35,775 nucleotides of DNA from the NCBI GenBank assembly GCA_018398765.1, contig JAHBMJ010000427.1:2501-38275 (forward strand), read 5' to 3'. Below the pieces are notes generated by a model. It was not told the origin of the DNA and did not search any database. It worked only from the letters and a program-made list of their open reading frames with translations. Source of the DNA: Chromera velia. Lineage: Eukaryota; Sar; Chromeraceae. The position numbers and the translations under genes were made by a program. This document shows positions 10,901 through 21,615 of the stretch, piece by piece (positions within the stretch are counted from its first letter, which is position 1; every line of letters begins with the position of its first letter).

Positions 10901-13900
10901 GACGCAACCGATGAAAGATACACAAAGAAACAGAGAGATGAACAGACAGAAGGACTCTGTGTTGCTTTCTGTCCCCTAGTGGACAGAGTGGAAGGCAGAC
11001 AGACTAAATACAAGAGAGACAGGGCAGACACAGGGACGGAAAAATAAATCCATGGTGAAGGAAGGAGAGAGGCAAGACCGCTCACTGACTCACACTGCCG
11101 TCGAGTCATGCTGGCGCATCTGCATCTCCTCCACCAGCTCGGCATTCGTTGACAGCATCTTCACGTACCTGAAGGAAAAAAACAATAACAAAAGAGAGAA
11201 GAAGACTTACATAGATAAGAATCACATGGGCAGGCTCAAAAGAGAGAGTGCGTGGAGAAAAGTAAGTCTGGGAAAAAAGGGAGGAGGGAACAACGGAAGG
11301 AAAAGGCTTGATAACTGCCAGCGCTTTTCTGGTTCTGAAGGACACAACCGAAGATAAGCGTTTGGAAAAGACTGAGCCAAGCGGCAGGGGTGCTCTGGCT
11401 GACTGACTCCTTTTCTTCTCTCTCCCTCCTCCCAGCCACAGCGTCAACCCTCCCCTCAGCACTCTGGAGAGATGACCGGAGAGAACTGATCTCCTGCACC
11501 CGTTGCTGGAGCTCTGTCTCTGCGTGGGAGGCTCGGCGCTGTACAGATACATAGAGAGAAAGAGGGACGGTGAGTGAGTCTGAGAGAGAATGTGCGCGCG
11601 CACACACACATAGAGAGAGAAAGAGAGGGGGAGAATCTTCAATGGCGGGTGATTGAATCAACTGAATATCAACAGAAAGGAAGAGAGAGGGAGAAGGGAC
11701 GGAAAAAAGAAAGTCGAGACATCCTCAAAGAGTCTCATACGCACACCCTCCTCACCTGCTGAACGAAGAGAAAATGAATCGCAGGCAAACAGAGAGACGC
11801 ACCCACGCTAACGCTACTCTTTGCAGACAGGCACATACAAACAACCACCCACAGTAAACCCTCCTTCCAGCTGCCGACCTCTGCCTCCCGCTTCTCTCGA
11901 ACGCTCCTGTCAAGCACCGACTCCACTTCCTTCGTGCGCCTGCACTCATTCCCCCACACGCTCAAGACACAGACAGCAATAGAAGCATATGAACAGAAAG
12001 AGAATCCTGTGCCATCAAGAGAGGCTGGCACTCAGAGCGAAGTCGAGTGAGGAAAAAACAAGCGATAGAAGGCAAGCAATAAAACAAGCCAGAAGAAGAA
12101 AATACGAGGAGTTAGACAAAAGAAATCCATAAAGAAAGAAAGAAAGAAAGAAAAAAAGTCGTTTTCCTGCATGGCCTCACAGATCAATCGACCCACTCAC
12201 TAACTCACTCGATGAGTCTCTGGACTCCTGCCCTGTCCAGCAGCTGTTCTGTGCCCCCCAACGCTGGATTTTCTGTGACCCCGACGTAGTCCTTCAGTTT
12301 TCTTTGGAGGACCGCTTTCTCTCTCTCAACCCTCTCCCTCTCCCTCCGCTCTTTCTCCGCCTCCACCGCCAACAAACGGAGGGCTCGATCCTTTGCCTCC
12401 ACCTCCACACGCTGCCGCTTCACCTCAGCATCCAGAAGACCGGTCGCGTGGCCGCCTGTCAGACAGGGATGGGTTGTTTATACGGTGATATTTGGGCATG
12501 GACGTCTGCTTTCTCGTTTCGTTCGTTGGTTGGACAATGGCGTGTTGATTCTCTTGCGGAGTGAAGAGAAAGACAATCAGCTTTTTTCTTTTCCTACTTG
12601 TTCCGTATTGAGAAGAGAAGAGAAGAGAAGAGAAGAGAAAAGAAGTGAAGGCATTTCAATCCTGTCAGTCAGAGTGTCTAGGCAGGAGGAAGGGGAACGA
12701 CAGAGAGGTGTGCGAAGTGAAAGACCGGAGGGGGGTTCAAAGGGAGAAAGGGACGAACGAAGAGATGAGAAAGTAACAAACGAACAACAAGATGAAGCGA
12801 AACGCAGGACAGACTTGCAGAAGTGAGTGACATGTGCGTGCAGAAATTCGACGAGAAAGCCTGAGGCATCCGAATCCGATCATACTCACTAACTAACTAA
12901 CTAATTGACTAACTGATTGACTGACTTTCGAGTTCTGCCTGTGTCACGATAGAGGCTGCCAATTGCTGCTGTTGTCGGGAGACGAGCCACTCGAGTTCCT
13001 GGACCTTCGCTTCTCTTTCAGCGACCTTCCTGCACGTGGACGTTTGAACATGCTGACTTGTACGCATCTATCGATCCGGGTAAATTCGTTAAACTGGACA
13101 GAAACAAAGACGCACGCCAGAATCTCATGCGGATCCACACAGCCCCAACCTCCCCCCCACCCCCCATGCACACGGACCTCTCTAGTCTCTCATTCACTTC
13201 CAGCAGGCCCTCATTGCCCTTCACCCCAGGCCCGGCTCCTCTGTTCCTTGCTGCCAGCTCTCGGAGAGACGAAGCTCCTCCCTGAGAAGAATGTTATTTA
13301 TGAGGTTGACTGATCGCATGCAAAAGGAGAGTGACAGCATTCGAAGCAAAAGCAACGGAAACTAAAACTACCGCCGTGTCTGCCCGCAATTCCAACACAT
13401 CGACAGATGGCACCCTGTGGGCAAAAAGAAAAAGACGGAGCTACACGATTGGCAATGAAACCTTAAATAAAAGGAGGGAAATGAAAAAAAAAAAATCCCA
13501 CAGACCGTCAACGAAAAGAAAAGAACAACGCAAACACGCAGGGGGTCCGTCCACAGCAACGCAAAGCAGAGAACAGCAGCAGCAGCAGCAGAAGAAGAAG
13601 AAGAAGAAAAAGAAAGCAGAAGCAGAAGAAGAAGAAGAAGAAGATGATGAAATCTCACCTCTGAAGGCTGGTGACTCTGTGCGAGACCCGCAAACGCCCC
13701 TCCTCCCCCTGCGCCTCCCCTGGAGAGCCCTGGACCTCCCGCGTCTCTCGTTTCTGCCCCCTCCTTCAACTTGGCAACCTGATGATTGTTTTCTCCAAGC
13801 AGCGATCGAACAAGCAATTCACTTTCATTAAGGGCGGCAGAGGAGGGGCCATCCGATACAGTAGAGAGACAGACTATATGTTTCCTCTTCTCCCTTCTTT

Positions 13901-15718
13901 TCTACATGTAGAGAGACAGACAGACAGACTCCCTCAACATGTGAAATGACATTTATCCAGGACGCAGAGCAGGCAGAGAACTGGAGAGAGAAGAGGTGAG
14001 ATGCAGACAGACGAGGGAGTGAGAACGACGAAGAACTCATGGAAACAGAAACGAGAGAATCTCTTCTCTCCGCACGAAATGCATGAAGAAGAAGCCAACC
14101 CGAGAGAACGGATGAGACTTGACGTGACAAAGAAACTCACGACGAAGGGTGATTGGTCATCTTTCCTTCTCTTCCCGACAGAAAGAAAAGAAAGAAAGAA
14201 AGAAAGAAAGAAAAGACAGGCAGGAAGGCAAGTAGGCAGACAGTCTGACCTCGTGTTTGAGTTTCACGTTTTCCGTCTCCGCTTTTTGCCTTTCCTGTCT
14301 GGCCGTCTCCGCTTCTCTCTTCAACTCTCCCACCACTCTACGCAGACCATCTGTCTCCGCCTTCAACCGCAACTCCTCAGCAAGTCCCCCTCCAACCCCA
14401 CTGCCTGCCGACGCAGCCAAAGCGGCCAATTTTACCTCGAGTCCCGCCTTCTCTTCTTCCAGCGCCGTCCGCTCTTTTTCTTCCCGATGCAAACGGGCCC
14501 TCAGGTCGCTTAGCTCGGCATCCCGACGAGCCACACCCTCCTGGAACCATACCAAAACATGTACACGTACGTGGAAGCGTAAAGACAGACAGCGCATGCA
14601 GTACATCACTTTAGCTCGGAATTTCCAGACACGCCTCCTTTCTTAGCTCGAAATCTCTATGCCTACCCTCTCCCTTGAAGGTCAACAAAAAAATGAGAAT
14701 CATGGGGAGCTCACCGTGCTCCTCAAGTATGCCTTGTCCGTATTTTACGCGAGCACCCAGGCCAAATGCAAAAAAAAAACACAAAAAGAACGAAGACTCA
14801 GCTGGACCATGTGACAAACTCAAAACAAAAGACAGACAAACCTGCAAAGCGATGACGATGCCGGGATCGGATTGTTGTGACCTCGCGGTCATCTGCTGTG
14901 CTGCTTTTTGCTTTGCCGCGCTGATTCTCTCACGAGGGGACGAGCCTTCCTCCCCCCCCCCTTCCTCCTTATCCAAGAGCATGTCCGTCAAGTCATACAC
15001 TTCCTGTTCAAGTTTCTTCAAATTTTCCTGCAATTCCTCATTCTCGGCCTCCAACTGACGCACGCGCTCCGACGATCCCCCTCCACCCACAACTGCCCCT
15101 GCCGCTGCCCCCCCTCCTGCTGCAGCCCCCTTCTCTGCAGCGATCAGTCGGGTCTGCAGAGATTGAATCTGTTCCAGATGCTGCTGCCGCTGTCTCTCTC
15201 TGCAGGAAGAATATATGGAAGAAAGAAAGGAAGAGGAGCAAGACGTCAGGCAATGGTAAAGGCATGCAACAATCACGACAAGAACGCAAGGAAGAGACTG
15301 GACGGGTCGCATGTCGAGAGGAATCAGGGAGCGGCTCAACAGCTACGCCTAAGTCTTTCTTTCTCTCTCTCACCCACACACACTTCGACCGTCATTACCG
15401 ATTTCCCCAACCCCCACCCTCCCAGTCCTCCACAATATCTCCCTCCTATGCGCACCCCCAAACTACCGAGTGAAAGCAATAACGCCCCCCCAGCGGAGTC
15501 GCCTCCTCACTCACTCACTCGTCTGCCAATTTCTTTCTGTCCGCCTCGATGGTGCCCTTCAGCTGTTCCTTTTCGATCCTCAACATCTCAAGCTCTGAGT
15601 CTCTGCAGAGGCAGACACACACACTCACGGACAAACTGTATGTTTCTTCTTCTCCCTTACACACACACACACACTGACACTGGTACACACACATGCAATA
15701 CACGCCACATGCAAAGAG

Positions 15719-15764
<46 letters not shown>

Positions 15765-16633
15765 CAGACTCTCCATATCCCCCCTGACAAATCCGCTTGC
15801 AACCTTTCACACATTGAACCCCCTCCCGGAAAATTAGACACGGAAGACGGTGCAAATCCTCAAGTGATCGCGAGCGAAAAGCACTCAGAAGATGCCGTAG
15901 AGAAAGAATGGAACACATCTCTTGTCTGTCTGCGTGATGGCACATCCCCAAGCGGTCGGTGGACTGTCATGACTCTGACACGCAAGGTGAAGGTGTGCCT
16001 TTTCTCTTTTCTACCTCCCTCTGCCGGACTGCCTTTCTTCCCTCCTTCTTTCTTTCCGACTGACATTTCCGCCAACTTCCGTGCTTTCGGTCTCAAGCTC
16101 TCCACCTCTTTCTGGAGCTCATTGTTCCTCGTGATCTGCTCCTGCAGCGCTGCCTTGTTCCCTTCCGCTGTGCCCTGGAGACCCTGCAACTCCTCGTCGA
16201 GGGCCTCGTTTTCTGCCTCCAGCTGGTGGACTTTTTCTGCAGGCAGGCAGGCAGATAGACAGCCAGCCAGCCATTCTTCTGTGTATCAATGAGCAGGAGA
16301 AAGCTGTGCGTGGAAATGCATCCAGTGTCCGTTTCGCTTGCACGTGTTGATTGATTATCTATTTGTGTGGATGGAATGGTCGGGTGGATGGATGGATCTA
16401 CTCAGGGCAACAGACGCTCCTTCTCTCCTCAGGCCGTGGGGTCTCTACAGATCTCTTCTCCCTTCCTGTACGGAGTTCATGAGAATATTCCGACTCTCTT
16501 AGCTAGTGTGTTGACTGGAAGGTCAGTGCCACTGACTTCTCCATTCTTCGACAGTCTTCGGTTCGTCTTCCTTGTCCTTCTTCACCTTGTTTTTTCGCTT
16601 GGACACCCCAAGCATCCGACCGATCGAAGACAT
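7980..16633 (-). CDS. large coiled-coil protein with low-complexity tail, 14 exons (1,441 aa)
   Basis: Exons in coding order (minus strand): 16633-16537, 16236-16065, 15602-15519, 15199-14842, 14540-14250, 13778-13659, 13281-13178, 13029-12926, 12455-12209, 11939-11879, 11538-11408, 11168-11094, 10762-10505, 10203-7980. Every junction is GT-AG (donors mostly GTCAGT/GTGAGT) and all phases agree, giving 4,326 nt. The protein opens with MSSIGRMLGVSKRK and a basic segment. Heptad-rich coiled coil runs about residues 33-330 and 385-615, typified by HQLEAENEALDEELQGLQ and RQLEAENEELQENLKKLEQE. Exon 6 and part of exon 4 are Gly/Ala-rich. The last exon (residues 701-1441) is Ser/Pro/Gly-rich, probably disordered, with KGKAKAKAKH and a basic end. 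No catalytic domain is visible, so a scaffold or cytoskeletal role is only a guess. The exon 10 donor is the least certain; a later donor near 11846 is also in phase. Confidence 0.8.
10431..10549. repeat. 59-bp tandem duplication across an exon-intron boundary
   Basis: Two head-to-tail copies (start points 10431 and 10490) differ by one base. On the minus strand each carries the last codons of exon 13 and its splice donor. The copy nearer the exon ends AAAA|GTCAGT, the distal copy AAAA|GTCCGT. Only the proximal donor keeps the reading frame: reading on towards the distal one meets an in-frame TGA within four codons. Confidence 0.85.
12137..12158. repeat. (GAAA)n microsatellite in an intron
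   Basis: Tandem GAAA units in the exon 9-10 intron of the coiled-coil gene. Similar purine tracts occur at 12609-12640, 13578-13642 (GAA) and 14177-14213, all intronic and all pyrimidine-rich on the coding strand. Confidence 0.8.
15661..15760. repeat. (CA)n microsatellite
   Basis: Two CA runs, about 15661-15674 and 15721-15760, in the exon 2-3 intron of the coiled-coil gene. Confidence 0.9.
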
Positions 16634-16876
16634 GGTTCCCCGATCGTTTGGCCTCTATCAGCTTACTTTGTGGATGTTCAGAGGACAAAAGCACTCCTGA
16701 GAAAAGACTGACAACCCACAAGACTTTGGTTGTTGCTTGGAAAAGGAGACGAGAGGGGTACAACAGATTTGACTCCAGAAGCAACAAGGCAAACACGGAT
16801 CCAACAAATCGGTATCTTCTTCTGCAGTGTGTGAGCACAGCTGCTATCAGTCCACACATGTCATGTGTCACTTGAG

Positions 16877-16905
16877 TGGCGCCATGTGGCGCCACAATGG
16901 CGCCA
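16877..16905. promoter_or_regulatory. three TGGCGCCA palindromes, 10-11 bp apart
   Basis: Perfect 8-bp palindromes TGGCGCCA occur at 16877-16884, 16887-16894 and 16898-16905. Their spacing puts all three on about the same face of the helix. GGCGC is the core of E2F/DP-type sites, so a dimeric transcription factor site is a reasonable inference. A chance low-complexity run is the alternative. Confidence 0.4.
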
Positions 16906-17023
16906 CAAAGTCAGAGGATTCTTGCAAGGGGAGAATGAATATCCAGGCTAGCTGGCCCGGAGGCTGGGTGACGTACCCGCGGACGGGCGCGGGGGGTGCA
17001 TGCATGGGCCAGCATGGCGGGGG

Positions 17024-17136
17024 NNNNNNNNNNNNNNNNNNNNNNNNNNNNNNNNNNNNNNNNNNNNNNNNNNNNNNNNNNNNNNNNNNNNNNNNNNNNN
17101 NNNNNNNNNNNNNNNNNNNNNNNNNNNNNNNNNNNN
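17024..17136. other. assembly gap (113 N)
   Basis: A run of 113 Ns flanked by very GC-rich sequence (ggcgggg on the left, ccgcccgccgcgg on the right). The gap size may be an estimate. Confidence 1.
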
Positions 17137-17494
17137 CCGCCCGCCGCGGTCCGCCCCGCGGATCGAAAGCTTTCCGGGGCCATGCATGCATCTTGAGCCT
17201 AGCTGGCCGGGTGCCGCGGAGTCGCGGACCCCGGCTGAATTGCATGTCCTCCATGCACAACACGATCTCTCAAGGACCCCGGCATTTTAAAGACAAACTT
17301 CTGTCTCCGGCATTCTCCAGCCTATACAAACCTTATCTAGACAAGAGTCAGAACAGCCCTGACACCCTGCAAACGAAACCTGAGCGCATCCCCTTGTGTA
17401 TCGAAAGGACAGGTAGAAGCATTTGCACGGTGGCAAACGGCCGTGAAGAGTGAGGCGAAGAGAAGGACGGTCCTCAGTAGTGTTCTGAGGCAGG

Positions 17495-18685
17495 ATGTGT
17501 TTGAGTCGCTGTCTCCTCCTCTGTGGAGTCCTGGCAAGCACTTCTGTGGGGTTCCTCTTGACTCCCTCAAGTGTGCGTGAAAGGTATAGGCCGTCTCCTG
17601 TCATCAGGAGACACGAGCGTGTCCAGTTGTCAGCAGGTGCAGTTGGGACGGCGGACGAGACGGCAACCGCGTCTCGTGAAGTGATTCCGAAGCGGACAGA
17701 GAAGAAGAACGTCCTCATTCTGGGCCACTTCAATGCAGTTGCCGATGAAGTTACGTGGCTTTTTTCGAAGGATCGATGGGTAAAGGACAGTGAGGAGACG
17801 GCGTATGAGTACAACGTCAAGGCCTTCTTCCACCTGAATATCGACATCCGCACTCCTGAACTTCCCAAAGCACTTCGCTCTCAGCCTCGTGCAGACGTGA
17901 AGTTCTATGACTTCCGAGCTGCCAAGTCGATGGGACAGATCATCAAGGGTGCTGTCGAGGAGGCGGACATCATTGTCTTTGCACCAGAGGACGGGACCGA
18001 ACCAGAGGCAGCCTTCGACGATGACGGGCTCCCCATCACGCAGGTAGACTTGAGGCGCAAGACCATGACCTTGGAGAACCTCCTCAACTTCCAATCAGAA
18101 GCAGACCCCAGAGCGGGCGAGAGCACCATCCCATTTTTTGATGGAAGTGATTACCTGAAGAAGGGAACAGAGGTCGGTCGGTCGGCTGTGGAGGAATTTG
18201 CTGCCTGGCATCAAATTCAGTTTCGGCTCTCCCCCTTGATTTTTCTTTTCTTTCTCCCTCGGGTGCCTTCCTTGTCTTGTGTCGTTGACTAAGTCGGCCT
18301 CCTTATTCTCCTGCCCAAACAATTTGTTGGTCTCACCCATCTCTCTGTCTCTTTCCCTCTTTCCACACAAACAAATGCCTTGATGCATGCATGAATGCAG
18401 CGTGCCAGGAACGCGGGCATTGACTGGAAGGAACTGATGGAAGAAATTTTGAACCCGATCGTGAGGGGGAATTCGAAATCGAAGGAGCCCCCCCTTGTTG
18501 TGCTTTCCCTCCTGCAACCTGAATTCTACAGGTGTGTGCACAGGCTGCGTGAGTGAATGAAACATTTGGCTGTGCGAGACGTTACGCGCATATGTAGGCA
18601 GCATGCGTTTCTCTGGTCGAATCAAGTCAATGCAACCCGGGAACCTTCATACTTTTTTGCAGAAAAATGGAAAGTCGCGCTCTTG

Positions 18686-18721
<36 letters not shown>

Positions 18722-19478
18722 TGTGTGTGTGTGTGTGTGTGTGTGTGAGTGTGTGTGTGAGTGTGTGTGTGTGTGTGTGTGTGTAGGTGTAGGGCTGTGT
18801 GTGTGTGTGACACCGGACATGACTCGCTCCGTGTTGCCACTTTCCTCTCAGTCCCCTCCTCTCCTCTGCTCTCCCTCTCCTCCTGTCTCCCTTTTATTGA
18901 CTGCAAGCTTCCTGTCAGGCTTGTGGTTTTTCTCCTTTATCGCATTGTTTGGATGGCACTTTCCATCCTTCCTTCCTTGCTTGCTTCCTTGCTTGTTCAT
19001 GCAGATTTGACTCCTCAGTGACTCCCCTGGACACTGCTCTCGAGCTGCTGCGGATTAAGAGCTCAGGCGGATCGTCATTCAAGACCCTCATCTTTCGACA
19101 CGGCAGGATGATCGGAGACACCCTCGGCCGAAAATTCCCGGCGTTCGTCTCCCCTCCTCTCAGACAGCCGGTCCTTGATGAGCAATACGGTCTCCAGGTC
19201 GGTGAAGGAAGTTTGGTCTGAATTAATGAAAATGAGGGTGTAAATGAATTCATTAAGTGAAACCACGTTTGCGTATTCATTTATGAGACAGAGGGAGATA
19301 GACAGGGGCCGGACCCCTGCTCCTCCAGGCAGAACGCACTGAGGGAGGCTTTCCTGACCGATCGATCGAAACGGTCGGGGGGGTCTGTGGAGGCCCTGAA
19401 AAGAGAAAATGCCAACTGAGAAGAGAGTCTTTGGCCTTGCTTCATCTCTGGGCCCTCGCACGTCTTCGTGTCGGTGAG

Positions 19479-19519
<41 letters not shown>

Positions 19520-21538
19520 ATGAGTGGAGAGCACTGAAGAAAGAGAACGATGAGTGAGTGCTGGTAAGTGTGGTCGGATTCTCCTGATGCTGTCTGTCTA
19601 GCATGTGACTCTGCTCAAAGGCCAGGGGAGCGTGCTTGCTTGTTTGGTACTTTCTCTCAGATGAGTGACAACGGATAGTTTGTGTGACGACTCTGTTTGC
19701 TGCTCGCTGAGTGCAGGGAGCCCGTATGACTTACAGAGGAACTGCCAGGGGTGACTTCGCCACTCGGAGAGATCACTTTGCAAGAGCGCTATTGGAGTCT
19801 CTTCACACAGACGTCAGTCAGCAGTCGAGGTTTCTTTCGTCTCACTTGGCGAGACTCGTTGGATTCTCCTTTGTGTGCTGGTAGGCACATCGGGTGTGTG
19901 CGTATGCAGCATTTCGGTGTCTGTGTGCTCATGTGCGTTTGTATCTGTATGGCTATCTGACTGCTCTCGCTCTCTCAGGTTCCATTTGACTCGGGCACAG
20001 ATGTGACGGTCGCGTCTGTGAAGGGCAAGGGCGCCAGGGTCTCGGATGCGGCTTGGAAGGAGATCGTGGCAAGTGTTGCGGAGAAAGCAAAAAACGATGT
20101 GAGTGAGTCAGTCAGTCGGCCAGTCCGTCCGTTCATTTGCTTTTTTCTGTCTCTTTTCTTGCTCAGCAACCTTCTGTCAGTCCCCGATAGAGACTGGAAA
20201 GATAGAATAGGACTAGAGTCTTTTTGGAAAAGCGATCGACATTTTTTCCCGATGAGAGAGAACTTGCACTTGGTTCTGTGGAAATGCTTTCGTTTTTCAA
20301 AGCTGGACACGGGCGCGCTTCCTGCTTTAGATGCTGCGAGGTGGAGGTGCGAATTTCCTTGTTTGCTTCAAGTGCGTGGACTTTTTTGATTTGTGTGTGT
20401 CCATTCAACGAACGAACGAACGAACAAACGAACGAACGAACTGCAGGAGAGTGGGGAGACCGAATGGGAATTCTCAGAGGCGCCGTCGAAGAGCTCGTTT
20501 TTTGGTCTGTTCGTCCGTCTGCCTGCCGGCCTGCCTGCCTGCCTACGGCCTTTGCCTGAGTCGCTGTGGGTCAGTGAGTTCGGTGGAGGGATGAGAAGGC
20601 AGAAAATCTTATTTTGAAGGTCTTGTTTCTTTTCGCTGACTGCAAGCAGGGGGCAGATGGGTAAGGGGGGCGAGAGAAGGCGATCAAACCTTGTGTTCTG
20701 CCGTGAAGAGAATCCACGTGTCGCGGGTCGGGAATGGGGTCTTCGTTCGTTTTGCGGTGTGTTACGGCAAACTGGATTGAAGTCCAATTTGAATGTTCCT
20801 TCCGCATAGATAACCGAATTTCTTTTCTTTCTTCTTTAATTTCTCTGTTCTCCTCCCTTCCTTTTGTCCTTCACTTTCTCCTGTTTCTCTGCAGCGTTTT
20901 TGAAGAAATTCGGAGCAGCCGCAGTGGGCGGAAATGTCAAGACGGCGTTGATGTCGTCACCATCTCGTTTTTCGCTTTTTGAGGTCACTCTCCTAACTTT
21001 TCCGTGCCTTGCTGTGCACTTCGGATCCTTTAGGAGCGTCATCTACAGTATGCCCGAAGCCTTTGTCTTTTCTTTTCTTTTTTTGTTTTGTATTTGCGGT
21101 GTACTAAGGGGCTCGTCACTTCTTGCAGAACCAAACGGCTGTCTCCTCTCTATTCGGTTCATTTTTCTGTTCATGTGCCTGCGCTTCCTTGCTGTCCACA
21201 AATTTGTTCTCTCTCCAAGTGAATCCGCATCTTTCAACTTTTATAGACGGGCCAAAAGAACAAAGAATGGAGGAACACGACAATAAAACTTGAAAGAAGA
21301 GTCTTTTCCTCCTGTCTATGCACGCCTCAGGATGCCAACACTGGTAGTTGGGGCATTCAGATTTTCTGGACGATCACCCCATTCACGCAAGAGGGGGAAG
21401 AGCGGCCTGTGGGGTCTTTGGCTGTGTACCTCGACAAAAAGAAGGGGGAGAAGGGAAAAGAGACTGAAGGAGAAGACGCCGGGGCTACGGAGGCAACCCT
21501 AACGTCAGTCTCTCTCTTTCTCTCTTGTGCTGCCTCTC

Positions 21539-21615
<77 letters not shown>

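Larger units (their letters stand above)
16634..17494. promoter_or_regulatory. divergent promoter region of two head-to-head genes
   Basis: The region between the start codons of the coiled-coil gene (minus) and the plastid-targeted-protein gene (plus) is 861 nt including the gap. It probably holds both promoters and 5' UTRs. It includes three TGGCGCCA palindromes (16877-16905) and a GC-rich segment (about 16960-17230) interrupted by Ns. No TATA box stands out. Confidence 0.45.

Noticed and set aside
14908-15837. 309-codon plus-strand open frame
   Set aside because: It is antisense to exons 3 and 4 of the coiled-coil gene and reads through a CA microsatellite. The minus-strand frame has the coherent protein.
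16960-17230. GC-rich flanks of the gap as ends of an inverted-repeat element
   Set aside because: CTAGCTGGCC occurs on both sides, but in direct orientation, with no target duplication found and Ns in between. It cannot be decided.
18173-18292. Extension of exon 1 of the plus-strand gene past 18172 (VGRSAVEEFAAWHQ)
   Set aside because: It looks protein-like, but it leads into a poly-pyrimidine run with no good donor, whereas GAG|GTCGGT at 18172 joins exon 2 in phase 0 and the same donor form recurs at exon 3. Retention remains possible.
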